64,000 nt of DNA, from the NCBI GenBank assembly GCA_029931535.1, contig JAQPZY010001610.1, positions 2,546,501-2,610,500 on the forward strand, written 5' to 3'. How positions within the stretch are numbered: position 1 is the stretch's first letter; each line of letters starts with the position of its first letter. A model generated the notes under the pieces. It was not told where the DNA came from. It did not search any database and was given only the letters and a program-made list of their open reading frames with translations. This stretch comes from Margaritifera margaritifera. Its lineage: Eukaryota > Mollusca > Bivalvia > Unionida > Margaritiferidae. A program made the translations under genes and the position numbers. Shown in pieces: positions 33,096 through 45,761 of this stretch.

Positions 33096-34993
33096 CCCCT
33101 TGACAGAACTTGACGATAAGGCAGAGCATCCTGACATTATAAAAAAAATGTTCAATTTTAAACATTATTTAAATGACTCTTTCTCCAAAGATGCTCAACA
33201 GAATTCAACCAAGTTCACACAAAGCATCCTGGTTTGAAGGCCTTTCAAAGGACTAGGTTTGCTTAACCCTCTAAATGGTCCTAAAATCGGTAAAAATGCA
33301 TTTTCATGGATAGATTTAACTCTATCATAAAATGTTACAATATCGGTAAGAGTTCAGATTGGTGACCCTATGACATCATAGGCACATGCCAACATCATGA
33401 TATCACATGATGAAATGGTTGTGGAACACAGAAAAACCATTTTTAGAAGGAAATAAACTGTTTTGGATTATTTTTAACATAGAGTGCATTCATTGCCCAC
33501 TGCAATAGTTTGTCAAGTGCTAGTAAAGGTTAATCATGACATAATGTGAAAGAACTAAGTTGAACTGTAAATGCACTCCATATTAAAAATAAATATATTT
33601 GTTATTCATTGATCTTCAGAAGATCATCCAGTGATCACAAAAAAAACAATAAAAATTTCTAAAACATTTTTTTTTTAAATCAAATGCAAGTATTTCATCA
33701 CAATTAGATAAAGAAATATTAATAAATTAGATCCACATGTTGTATGCTATTTAATCCATAAGCTATGTCAGTGGAGATTTATGAACTTTCAAGAGTAATT
33801 TCAATTAATTTATGTAAAAGATTGATTTTGTTAAATAAATATATAAGTAAATAAATATTCGGGTTTAATTATTTCTGTTCCCTACTTGAAACATGGATTT
33901 TACTATGGAACTTGATCAGATAATCTTTGTCTTCTGTTCCTGTTGTCATAGTATACATGGAACATGTATCTATCTCCTTGTGTGAAAATGGGAGATATAC
34001 ATGTAAGTATTCCTTGCACATTTTTAACATTTTTTTTTTTATTTTGCAAATTTATGTGAATTTGTTTGAGTTGTCAATTTGTTTGAAATAAATTACAAAA
34101 TTCCTGTTGAGAATTTAAAGACAGTGAAATAGAGCTGTACTGAGTACAGTAGAGAGAAATCTGTGGAAAGAGATGAATGATATATACTTGATGGAAGCAC
34201 ACCAAATACATGAGTATTAAATACAGATGAGTTAAAATTATAGTAAACGACTTCAACTGGGTATGATCCAAGTTGACTCTTTATTATAGAAAGATTGAAA
34301 AACAAAATGAAACTTTTTGATTCTTCGGCCTCAGTTCAGCAAATATGTATATACAACATATGAAGTCCGAAATTGTGCCTGTAGCATAAAGGTAATGAAT
34401 AGTACATTTCATACTTGGGTACCAAAACTCCATTCAACTGTATTTTTTTTTTTTTTGAAGACAAATTAAAAATATATTTGCACATGTATAATTATATCCC
34501 TATATCCATAGAGAGTATGGTGAAAGTAAGCTGTGTAAAATACAAATCGTAATACTCCAAGTACAACTAAAATATATCATTCCTCCCTCCCACAACCTAC
34601 CCCATTTGCAGACCTGGGTTAAAATAATATATGGTACAGGTACAGAAGTCCAAATAGATAAACATTGCAACACTAAGCTACTATTGTAAACTTGCAAAAG
34701 CAAACTACTAGGACATTATCACAAAAAATGAATGCAATATTTATCCTGCACAACTGTAACCTTAACAATGATGATGCTGATTACAACAAAGTATTGGATT
34801 GGGGGGGGGGGGGAGGTGAAGAGGAGGAATGGAAATTTAAATGAAAGAGGTGACTTAAAGTTGGTAAAGTGGAAATATTACATCAGTAGAACCTAGGTGC
34901 TGTGCTTCTGATGTCATGTGTTCAGAAACCAATTTCTCAAAAATGTTGTTGTAGGGCATCATCAGGTTTCCGATATTCAAAAACAAGCGAATG
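33096..34993. other. Intronic sequence, no supported gene
   Basis: AT-rich. Contains more of the 'ttgac.aaatttcaca'-type dispersed repeat near 33180-33250, homopolymer runs (T at 33668-33676, T at 34442-34456, G at 34801-34813) and several short chance frames. A possible mini-exon at 33956-34000 was considered and not accepted. Confidence 0.55.
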
Positions 34994-35256
34994 GGCTTGG
35001 AATTAGTCACACCCTTTTTTTACATCTAATTTGAGTGTTGTCGCCCTATAAACAAATAATAACAGTACAATGCAGTGTTTATTAGTTCACCTGGACATAA
35101 AGCCAAGTGAGCCTATGGTATAGTTCTGCATTCATTGTGCATCCTCCATCAGTATTTGCTATTTGCAGCTCAAAAAATCACTTAACAGATTTTGACTAAA
35201 TGTTACAGGCTTGGAATTAGTCGCACCCTTTTTTTACATCTAATTTGAGTGCTGTC
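34994..35256 (+). repeat. 49-bp direct repeats flanking a short copy of the dispersed repeat
   Basis: 34994-35042 and 35208-35256 are near-identical ('ggcttggaattagtc' through 'ttgagtg.tgtc'). Between them, 35043-35207 is a truncated copy of the 32441-32627 repeat. Confidence 0.9.
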
Positions 35257-35424
35257 TGATAGACATTTTAATCGGTCTTCCACTTCTTCCACTTGTTTGA
35301 ATGAATACCATAGAATTAGTGGCTTCATGCTTCAGTCCAATTATTCATTGGGCAACTTTGTTATGTCCAAAACTCACTTTACTAGTCGGTGCATTTTTCT
35401 GTCTATTAACCCTCTCAGTCCAAA

Positions 35425-35947
35425 CGTCTGTTTGTCTGTACAAGTCTGTCTGTTTGTCTGTATGAGTCTGTTTGTCTGTATGAGTCTGTCTGTCTATCTG
35501 TTCACCCATAACTCTGTACATCCTTCCATCCAATTATTCATCTATAAATGTGTCTGTCTACCAGTTCCACAAGTCTGTCTGTCTGTCTGTCTATCTGTTC
35601 ACCCATAACTCTGTACATCCTTCCATCCAATTATTCATCTATAAATGTGTCTGTCTACCAGTTCCACAAGTCTGTCTGTCTGTCTTTCTATATGTTCACC
35701 CATAACTCTGTACATCCTTCCATCCAATTATTCATCTATAAATGTGTCTGTCTACCAGTTCCACAAGTCTGTCTGTCTGTCTGTATGAGTCTGTCTGTCT
35801 ACCAGTTCCACAAGTCTGTCTGTCTGTCTGTACGAGTCTGTCTGTCTACCAGTTCCACAAGTCTGTCTGTCTGTCTGTACGAGTCTGTCTGTCTACCAGT
35901 TCCACAAGTCTGTCTGTCTGTCTGTCTACCAGTTCCACAAGTCTGCT
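35425..35947 (+). repeat. Complex minisatellite based on (GTCT)n with higher-order units
   Basis: Left half: units of roughly 90-110 bp, each with 'gtctgtctaccagttccaca', a (gtct)n run and 'ttcacccataactctgtaca' (near 35500, 35608 and 35697). Right half: short units of about 45-50 bp without the latter block. Open frames are repeat-derived. Confidence 0.95.
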
Positions 35948-36861
35948 AATTGCCTAACTGTCCATTCGCTCTTTGTCTATTCATCAGTTTGTCTGTGCAT
36001 CTCTTTGTCCATCTGTCCGTTTATGTTTACATCCATGGATCCATATTCAAACTATGTTCCCCTCCCTGTCGATTCATTTCTGTCCATCTGCTCATTCATC
36101 CTATTTTTATCCACCTGTGCTGGTGTTTATCTGCCGGTCTTAACTGGTGAAAGAGTTGACTGGTTATGCCATCTTCAAATATGTTTTGTTCAAACAGAAG
36201 ATCTATACAAAATTTAATACACCTAGAAAGTTTGGTTTCTTTTCATTATTTGAACCTCCCATTTTGCACTTTAAAGGAGGATTATTAAACTTTTCTTCAA
36301 ACGAAGGAAATTAAAAGAGGAAGCTATGGATTTCAAAAATAGAAATGGTATTCATCATCATGTACATACTTGCATACCTACATAACTTCCTTCATCTATA
36401 CAACAGATGCATATTTTGCTAATAACTATGGATGCTTTTTAAATGCATATGATTGGATAAATAAAACTTAAAACACGCTTGCTTATTGCTGTATTGATTA
36501 CAGCTCATCTGGTTAAACATCCAAGCTCAGCACAAATGGGAAATAATAGCTAGCCATGTACATGAGTTAAGAAATGCAGCCTAGGTGAGAAGAAGCAAAA
36601 TTATTTTTGTACATTAATATTATCTTCATGAAATAGCAAATGGGCATGTGTGTGTGGTAAGGGAGATGTTTTATTGCTTCAATGACAAACAAATGTTATA
36701 CATTGATGTGTAATGCAATCAGGTGTCCTTCCTATATTCTGCTTCCATGAAATATACACCTATTCTAATCAAACTACCCTTCCCTTAGAGTCACAGTAAG
36801 GGATGGTAACTCCCAAAGCGGCAAAGAAATTTTTAAAACTTGTGCTAAAGATATGGTTATC

Positions 36862-36863
<2 letters not shown>
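35948..36863. other. Intronic sequence, nothing recognised
   Basis: Degenerating 'gtccatctgtcc' sequence to about 36130, then AT-rich intron without coding signal. Confidence 0.6.

Positions 36864-36952
<89 letters not shown>
36864..36952. repeat. (CT)n then (CA)n microsatellite
   Basis: About 72 nt of CT followed by about 16 nt of CA. Confidence 0.98.
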
Positions 36953-38088
36953 TACTATGTAACTGTAGATACATATTAGTATTCACCCATATTTTCCAGT
37001 AATACAGACAACAATAACAGCAATAATGAAGATGAATTTAGGATATTTGATGTGACCAGTTTTGTTATGAACATGAAGAGTCGTTACTGATATTGTTCTA
37101 TAATAGTAACTTTGATAGCTTTAATAGCAAAACTAACTTCACCACATTACTAAAATAAGTCTTTGGTATATACATTGAATCATTTCACCAAGGAAACAAT
37201 TCCCAATCATACAAATGATGATCATCAGTGCCTGATGCAGAAAGCCTTATAAATAAATAAGAAAATTGATGTCATATTGAAGAAACTTTTAGAATAATGT
37301 AACTAATAAAAAACATCAGTTTTGATAAATATAAATGGACAAGAGAATATGAACTTCTTCCTCTTTGACATCAATGTATACACTGTGGCACACAGAGAGA
37401 ACATTTATTTATATATATGGAATGTTGATCCACATCATTTGATGTTTTCCTCTGTATATGATGTCATTGTCATTTTGCACTAAAAACACAATAAAGACTA
37501 ATACCCATGTCGGAAACAAAACTGTTCTATGAAGTACACATATAATAGATATTTTCATAAAAATATTAAAATCGGATAAAGGGCCAATTTGTGTCAAAAG
37601 TAAATCTAGTCCTATGTACACACTTTTTCAATTCCAGTATCAAATATGGCAGCTATTGCTAAAAATAGAAAAACCTTATTAATGATTTCTTTTTATAAAC
37701 AGCTCAACAGTATTGTACCAAATGTAACTTGTGATAGCGTTTTTACAAATGATGCCAATTGTCTTTAATATCAAAATTATAAACTTTTAAATCATTCTCA
37801 TAACAGAATTTGACCAAATTTCACAAAGTGTTCTAAAGACCTTTTAAATTTATACAAATAATGCCATTTAGCAGCAGTGACAAATATACATACATGCAGA
37901 CTCCTCAAGTTATTTTAACCTAGGCATGTGTCATTACTGGTATTTGTGTGTTAGTCATGGGCTTTAATACTCCAGCTCTTTGAAACACACTTTACTCTGT
38001 AGGTGTGCAGAAGGGTTACCTGTGGTAGTAAATTTCATATTTGACACTGGGAACCACTGCTACGCTTGAATCTATACTAGCTGCTGCC
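36953..38088. other. Intronic sequence with dispersed-repeat fragments
   Basis: Sequence at 37640-37870 ('atcaaatatggcagctattg', 'aatttgaccaaatttcaca') is related to that at 32640-32830. No gene was seen. Confidence 0.55.
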
Positions 38089-38492
38089 ATGAATCAAATC
38101 CTGAACCACATGCACCAAAGCCATGTACATAAACCTACTAGACATCAAATCCTGAACCACTTGCACCAAAGCCAGGTACATAAACCTACTAGAATCAAAT
38201 CCTGAACCACTTGCACCAAAGCCAGGTACATAAACCTACTAGAATCAAATCCTGAACCACTTGCACCAAAACCAGGTACATAAACCTATTAGAATCAAAT
38301 CCTGAACCACTTGCACATAAGTCAGGTACATAAACCTACTAGAATCAAATCCTGAACCACTTGAACCAAAGCCAGGTACATAAACCCACTAGAATCAAAT
38401 CCTGAACCACTTGAACCAAAGCCAGGTACATAAACCCACTAGAATCAAATCCTGAACCACTTGCATCAAAGTCAGGTACATACCCACTAGAC
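38089..38492 (+). repeat. Minisatellite, 50-bp unit
   Basis: Eight copies of 'aatcaaatcctgaaccactt' + 'gcaccaaagccaggtacata' + 'aacctactag'. A minus-strand frame over it is an artefact. Confidence 0.96.
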
Positions 38493-39299
38493 TACTAGGC
38501 TGTCTGTTTAGTAAATGGTCATGCAGGCTTTGACAATTACATTTTAAGAATATCACTTTTTGCAACACAATTTTGGATTGTGAAAGCATTGGGGAGTGGA
38601 GAAAATGTTTGAAATCCATGAAAACCAGGGTGACCATGCCTGTAGATTTTTCAGCAAAGTGCAAGTTTTTCAGTTTGTGGATTTGTGGTGGAATTGACAG
38701 TTTTTCTTGAAATTCTTAAATGTGTGGAATTTCTTTACTTTTGAAAAATTTTCTCTGTGCTGTCTGTCAGTAAACGTGATTGGTTGTTTGGCAGTTTAAT
38801 ACAAGTTACTGATTATGCTTATTAAGTACATGTAGATCATGTCACATCTCATGCAAACTTCAATGTTTCAGAATTACCTTGCACTTCTATTCTTGAAAAA
38901 AATGGATTTCACTGACAAGTTGTTTGAATTGTGGAATTTTTGGAGGAAATATGTGGATTTTTGTTGTGAAGTTTTTGTGTTTTTCCTGGAAAATGATTAA
39001 CTTGACCATTCTAATTATATATGTATACTATGAACAGCAGGTAGTGAGATGCAGATATCACTATTCTGGATGTGACAGTTGTGGAAGCATCATTTCATGT
39101 TAAAGACTTTAAATTCTATGATTCTACTTCAGTTACCCTATTGAACTGAAATGTTGTCACTAATTTTTGCATGCCTTAAGTTAGTTACCAGATATGCCAG
39201 GGTTCCTGTCTTGTCTGTGTCCGCAGATGGCTATTTTCATGATTTCATTGCTAAATGAGGTATGGTATGTCATGGAAGCCTTGTTATTTATCTCTACAG
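38493..39299. other. Intron end upstream of candidate last exon
   Basis: AT-rich, no repeats recognised. Ends in 'ttgttatttatctctacag', a good acceptor. Confidence 0.6.
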
Positions 39300-39456
39300 T
39301 CTCAAGGGCAGTAGCAGTCTGTTGTCATGGATACACTACCACAAGGCCAACAAGGAAGAGGACTCTGTGCATCTCATCAGCAGCTTGAGCCTTTCCAGCC
39401 AAAGTTCAGGCAACTTCAGTGGTGCAAGTATCGACCCTAAGCTCAAGGTTTTCTGA
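39300..39456 (+). CDS. Candidate last exon: cytoplasmic tail and stop
   Basis: 157 nt to the TGA at 39454-39456. The acceptor tctctacag ends at 39299. The first t joins the 'ag' ending the exon at 22045 to give Ser, so the tail reads directly after the membrane helix: RSS-S-LKGSSSLLSWIHYHKANKEE, then Ser-rich sequence and NFSGASIDPKLKVF-stop. The tail is about 53 residues, rich in Ser (possible phosphorylation), with a dileucine-like LL but no NPxY endocytosis motif, unlike classical LRPs. Phase fit, acceptor quality and non-repetitive sequence support it. A competing exon with the same phase lies at 52327, so the two may be alternative. Confidence 0.6.
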
Positions 39457-39660
39457 CTGATTTAAGGTATTGATGAAGAAATTGTCAGAATTTAAAGCTG
39501 CATTTCTGATTAAAATTGTAGGAATGAAAAAATGTATAGCTGCATACATGTAAACCAGAGTACCCAAAATTCTAATGACAATTGCCAGATACTTTTCCCA
39601 AAAATTAACATGGTGGCCTGATATTTGTGAAATTTTAGATAACAACATTCATCAGGAGGC

Positions 39661-39671
39661 ATAAAGAGTTG
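39661..39671. repeat. Target-site duplication of SINE, left copy
   Basis: 'ataaagagttg' is repeated exactly at 39921-39931 on the other side of the SINE. Confidence 0.85.
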
Positions 39672-39920
39672 GTTTGGTTTTATGGGTTTAACGCCATTTT
39701 TCAGCACATGATAGGCTATACATGGCGGCCAGTATATCTGGTGGAGGAAGAACCCGGGAAAATCCCGGAAAGAACCACCGACCCACGGGAAGCTACTGGC
39801 AAGCTTTCTCACATAACCACATTGGCCGAGCCCAAGACTCGAACCCACGCGGACAGAGGTGAGATGGCAGTGATCAGTAAAGGCGAGCGCCTTAGACCAC
39901 TCGGCCACCCGGGGCCCCTT
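39672..39920 (-). mobile_element. tRNA-derived SINE, minus strand
   Basis: On the minus strand the head contains 'ggtggccgagtggtctaagg' (A box) and, after an insertion-like stretch, 'gtgggttcgagtcttgg' (B box). A body follows, and then a tail near 'ggcgttaaacccataaaacc'. The layout of head, body and 3' 'gcgttaaac...aaacc' resembles mollusc tRNA SINEs as I recall them. The exact 11-bp target duplications (39661-39671, 39921-39931) confirm retrotransposition. Confidence 0.88.
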
Positions 39921-39964
39921 ATAAAGAGTTGTACATTTCTGTTGGTTTTAACAGCTCTTTTAAC

Positions 39965-40233
39965 AAATTAATAATAATAATAATACTAATAATACTTTAT
40001 TTATAGAAGGTAACTCAATTAGTACAATACTACTCTCCCTTGAGACCTTCTGTTTAAAATGTGGAAACATTTTTTTAAATATTTACTAACAAGTAATTTG
40101 CTATATCATGCCAAGGAGATGGGACCTAAGTGCCACACCAAGGCATCTAACCCAGGCTGGCATGGGCAGGTATTGAACCCGTGGCCATTGGATTACAAGT
40201 CCAGTGCTCTATCAACTGAACTAACGTGGCTCA
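39965..40233 (-). mobile_element. Second tRNA-derived SINE with ATT-rich tail, minus strand
   Basis: The minus-strand head reads 'gccacgttagttcagttgat' then 'agagcactggacttgtaatc' and a B box in 'acgggttcaatacc', close to a tRNA with a TGT anticodon-like loop. A body follows, ending in a (att)n tail at 39967-39993. The head is too altered around the T arm for a working tRNA. Confidence 0.75.
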
Positions 40234-41071
40234 AACAGACGAGAAAACATTGATATTCATAATTATTCAATTTGTGCGAAAATGTCATTTTCGTCTGAGA
40301 TTTGCTTGTTGCTTCAGTTTTAGCATTATCCTTCACAAGTTTTCTCAAAATCATTTATTTATTTAAAAAAACGACATAGCAGTCACTTTCCCAGCCGAGG
40401 CATCAACATGTTTAAGGTTTATGTTAAAGTTTTCATGCAATACTTTGATCATGGACTTAGGAGTCATGCCATGACCTCTTTGTTTCTATTGGAAATATAT
40501 ATTTTTACATTCTCACCCAGCAATAGTATTTTATGCCACTGTTTTTAAAAATTAATTATTGATTGACAACAAGCAGACTTTCTACCTCAAAAATGCATAG
40601 TATTAAATGACGAGCATTTCTGGTCAAGTCCGACTGTAAAGTTTTATTTGGTCAGACAGGTCACAAACAAGTTTTGGAGAATGATAATAAAGGTTCATTG
40701 TTGTTGCTATTATCTATTTTTTTTAAATTAGGGTCTATGCTACATGTATCTTGTTCAAAAGGTCTGATACAGGCTGACATGCCACCACACATTATAGTTA
40801 ACAAGAACATGGCATCAGCAACTAATAATGTCTGTTGTCTAATATAGCACAGACCCTGCAGCAATCTTTCAGTTGTAGGGTTTTGATAAGTCCAGGAAAT
40901 AAACTTTCATACTTCTTTTTTATTTTACAGAATTTTAACGTCTTTTATCTTTTATCTGTTCGTATTTCATGTTTATGTTTATGCTCCTAATTTTTTTTGT
41001 AATTTTTTTATATTTACATTTTTAGAACTTTACTTGTAATCAGCACTATATAGCCACTATTGTGCTGATTT
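40234..41071. other. Intergenic or 3'-flanking sequence, nothing recognised
   Basis: AT-rich; no coding frame or repeat that I can support. Confidence 0.6.
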
Positions 41072-41905
41072 GCCATTAAACCCTAATACATAGACTCTGA
41101 CTGGGCCCTTGACATGCCATTAGACCTTAATACATAGACTCTGACTGGGCCCTTGATATGCCATTAAACCCTAATACATAGACAATGACTGGGCCCTTGA
41201 CATGCCATTAAACCCTAATACATAGACTCTGACTGGGCCCTTGACATGCCATTAAACCCTAATAAATAGACTCTGACTGGGCCCTTGACATGCCATTAAA
41301 CCTTAATACATAGAATCTGACTGGGCCTTTGACATGCCATTAAACCCTAATACATAGACTCTGACTGGGCCCTTGACATGCCATTAGACCTTAATACATA
41401 GACTCTGACTGGGCCCTTGACATGCCATTAAACCCTAATAAATAGACTCTGACTGGGCCCTTGACATGCCATTAAACCTTAATACATAGACTCTGACTGG
41501 GCCCTTGACATGCCATTAAACCCTAATAAATAGACTCTGACTGGGCCCTTGACATGCCATTAAACCCTAATACATAGACTCTGACTGGGCCCTTGACATG
41601 CCATTAGACCTTAATACATAGACTCTGACTGGGCCCTTGACATGCCATTAGACCTTAATACATAGACTCTGACTGGCCCTTGACATGCCATTAAACCTTA
41701 ATACATAGACTCTGACTGGGCCCTTGACATGCCATTAGACCTTAATACATAGACTCTGACTGGGCCCTTGACATGCCATTAGACCTTAATACATAGACTC
41801 TGACTGGGCCCTTGACATACCATTAGACCTTAATACATAGAATCTGACTGGGCCCTTGACATGCCATTAAACCCTAATACATAGACTCTGACTGGGCCCT
41901 TATAA
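41072..41905 (+). repeat. Minisatellite, 44-bp unit
   Basis: Nineteen copies of 'gccattaaaccctaatacat' + 'agactctgactgggcccttg' + 'acat', with 'gaccttaa' versus 'aaccctaa' variants. Confidence 0.98.
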
Positions 41906-41959
41906 AGCCTACCCTTTTGTAGTAGGAAAGTGGCCTTGTATGCATGGTGACTTCTAGAG

Positions 41960-43318
41960 AACGAAGATACTGATATAAGTAATAATTACTTATTAAGTAA
42001 GATACAGATGTAAGTATTTATTATATATACAGTAAGACACCGATGTAAGTAATAATTACATACAAAGTAAGATACAATGTAAGTAATAATTACATATAAA
42101 GTAAAAAGATGTAAGTAATAGCTACATATAAAGCAAAAAGCAGAGGTAAGTAATAATTACATATAAAGGTACAGATGTAAATATTTACATATAAAGTAAG
42201 GTACAGATGTAAGTAATAATTACATATAAAGTAAGATATGATGTAAGTAATAATTACATATAAAGTAAAAAAGACGTAAGTAATAATTACATATAAAGTA
42301 AAGTACAGATGTAAATAATTACATATAAAGTAAGATACAGATGTAAGTAATAATTACATATAAAGTAAGATACGATGTAAGTAATAATTACATATAAAGT
42401 AAGATACAGATGTAAATAATTACATATAAAGTAAGATACGATGTAAGTAATAATTACATATAAAGTAAGATACAATGTAAGTAATAATTACATATAAAGT
42501 AAGACACGATGTAAGTAATAATTGCATATAAAGTAAGATACGATGTAAGTAATAATTACACATAAAGATACGATGTAAGTAATAATTACATATAAAGTAA
42601 GACACGATGTAAGTAATAATTACATATAAAGTAAGGTACAAATGTAAGTAATAATTACATATAAAGTAAGATACAGATGTAAGTAATAATTACATATTAA
42701 GTAAGGTATGATGTAAGTAATAATTACATTTAAAGTAATATACAGATGTAAGTAATAATTGCTTATAAGTAAGATACAGATGTAAGTAATAATTACATAT
42801 AAGTAAGATACGGATGTAAGTAATAATTACATATAAAGTAAGATACAGATGTATTAATTACATATAAAGTAAGATACAGATGTAAGTAATAATTACATAC
42901 AAGTAAGATACAGATGTAAGTAATAATTACATATAAGTAAGATACAGATGTAAGTAATAATTACATATAAAGTAAGATACAGATGTAAGTAATAATTACA
43001 TATAAAGTAAGATACAGATGTAAGTAATAATTACATATAAAGTAAGATACAGATGTAAGTAATAATTACATAAAGTAAGGTACAGATGTAAGTAATAATT
43101 ACATATAAAGTAAGATAGATGTAAGTAATAATTACATATAAAGTAAGATACATATGTAATTTTAATTACATATAAAGTAAGATACAGATGTAAGTAATAA
43201 TTACATATAAAGTAAGATACAGATGTAAGTAATAATTACATATAAAGTAAGATACAGATGTAAGTAATAATTACATATAAAGTAAGACAGATGTAAGTAA
43301 TAATTACATTTATAGTAA
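41960..43318 (+). repeat. Minisatellite, 35-bp unit
   Basis: About 38 copies of 'gtaagatacagatgtaagta' + 'ataattacatataaa'. Each contains 'gatgtaagtaat', matching the 5' splice-site consensus, on the plus strand. Minus-strand frames here are artefacts. Confidence 0.98.
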
Positions 43319-43505
43319 AAAAGCTACAGGAAAGTCTGAAATGTTTGATATTTTCATGTAAAATTTGCATGTTATGGAATTAGTGTGATACAAACTGTTA
43401 ATAATGTTATTTATAGTAATTATGAATAATCATCAATTACAGTGCAATACCATTTTAAAACATTGTAAATAAAATCAATGTACAGACATCTGCTGTAACT
43501 ATATT

Positions 43506-43651
43506 TCTCCATCCATTCTATTTTCACACTGCTGCAAGATGTATCTATAACTGATGTTTATTTGAATATTTCTGATGTCCATCCATTCTGTTTTCACACT
43601 GCTGCAAGATGTATCTATAACTGATGATGTTTATTTGAATATTTCTGATGT
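43506..43651 (+). repeat. Tandem duplication, about 76-bp unit
   Basis: Two copies of 'ccatccattctgttttcaca' through 'tttgaatatttctgatgt'. Confidence 0.93.
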
Positions 43652-45299
43652 CAGATTTCATAGCAAATATCAAAGGACTTCCCTTTTTTTTATATTTTGG
43701 TCGAATTGCTTTCACTTTTCTTATAAACTAAGAATATCGGACATTTTGGATTTTTTGCAACAACTTAACTATACCACTGTCAGACTCATGTGTTACATGA
43801 AATGATTTGTGTTTACAAAGGAAGTGAACTTCGTCATGTGATCTACTGGTTCTAGTCTGGTACCCCTTCAACTACATTTTGTAATATGCGAGAGAGAAGC
43901 CATGACTGCTAACAAACCATTTTTACTCTATGGTGATCAGACATCAGGCTGACTTGGGCTAGACAATACTGTGCTTCACAGCTGTTGGCTTTTGTCATCT
44001 TGATAATTATCAGTGGTAGGAATAGCTAGTAAATTATCAAAGTGACAAACCCAAACATCTATGGAACACACCGAGTAAGGATAATCAGATTACTTACCTC
44101 TTTTTAATGGATTATACTTTGGTACTTTATCTGCATGTTAGGACAAATGTCAGTGTGTTGAATTTAGAACTCAACAAATATTCGTGAGATTTTCATCTGT
44201 ATACCCCAGCATGTATCTGCTTGTCAGGTGTACATTTTGAAATTGTTTGCACTAATATACTGACCACTAGCTGTAGTAGAGGGGTGGCCATACATGATGG
44301 TACTTTAAGCTTAAACTTGTTGGTTGCAGTAAAAGGTGGGAGGCCATTGGTTAAGGGTGCCATTTAAGAGGGGGACCACTGTCCATACTTGTGCTTTCTG
44401 ACTGTAGAGTGTTTCAACAATTTGGAAAATGTAATGACCAAACAAGTGCATGGGATAATTATGAGATCCTTATGTTCAGTAGCCAACATGTCCAGTTAGC
44501 AAACTTATTTTAGCTCATTTGTGATTAGGGGCTCCAGATGGCAGAGAAGTCGAAGGCACTCACCTTTACAGATCTAAAAGGTAAAAGTTTGACACCATAC
44601 TCAGTCTAAAAACATTTTGGCAATTTTTTGAGCTAATCGAGCTCTTTGTCAGGGATATAAAAAAAAAACTTGCCTGCACAAAACAAAAACACAAAAGCCA
44701 AGAGAAAATCTGGACTCATACATGTTTCAGTGACAGGGGAAATCAACAAATAAGAGTCAAATAATGGAAGAAAGAAGAAATAATTGATGAATGGTCTTAA
44801 AATGGGTAAACTGCATGTCTATTCTGATCTGCCATCAGACCAACATAGTTCCACAAGAAAATTAAAGATGGAATGATTGTGTCTCTTGCACAGAGAACCG
44901 AAATGTTTTGTGTGTGTGTAACAGCCAATTTTGACTTAATATTAGCAAGTACATGGCTTTGTGCCATGGTCAGTAGGGTAGGTGAGCACATGTTGCATCA
45001 GCATTGATAGAAGGGATTATTTCAAATTTCAAAAGAATAGTCAAAACATAAGTAACAAAAACTGGTTTAAATGAAAAGCTCTTATAATGAAATGCACATC
45101 TTGTGATTTGTATGCACAAAACAGTGGACGTAAATACAACAAGTGTTCATGAAAGAGAAGGAGGCATTTTTGAAAATGAAAATATCTGCCTGGACTCCAA
45201 ATGCATTGACACAACCTGTGTGCTGCTTGTATTGCATGCCCAGTTCATGGCTGACATGTCCTCAATGCAGGTCGGTTCCAGCCTTAGGTTAGTGAATAA
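43652..45299. other. Sequence without a supported gene
   Basis: No domain-bearing frame. 63-66-codon frames near 44797-44991 and 45103-45303 have no recognisable motif. Confidence 0.5.
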
Positions 45300-45761
45300 A
45301 TAGGGCTGTGTCAGAAAGTGAACTCGGCCAACATGTCTGCCTCCTCCTGCTTCGTAAATGGTATCTTGCAGAATTTCTACATCTATTACTCTCTTAACCA
45401 AGAAAGACAACCAGTCTTCTATCAAACAGCTACCACAACCTGGTTGAATTGTGGACATCCTGCATTACTTAGAAAGGCAACTTCAAGACCTAACTGTCAA
45501 CAGACTATTCTTTTTGTGATGTGGGCTCCCATCAAAAACTTTAACCCAGCTTTTTACATGTGCCAGTTTCCACACTGAAGTCCCAGCTGTCGACAGAAAC
45601 ATTGCAGGTCTGGCAGTGTCAAAAGTTTCCTCGGTGCACATAGACTGGAAATCCTTCTAGTCATACAACAACTGGTTGGCAACATCGCAACGAGTGGCTG
45701 TTTCCGCAATCTGAGCATAATCTAGACAATTCCATTGAGAACTCCACTGACAGCTCGTGTA

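Noticed and set aside
33956..34000. Possible mini-exon with flanking ag and gtaagt
   Set aside because: It has an AG before and GTAAGT after, but no recognisable peptide and no polypyrimidine tract, and the phase-compatible exons do not need it.
40160..40233. Functional Thr-type tRNA gene on the minus strand
   Set aside because: The T arm is altered and a SINE body with an (att)n tail follows.
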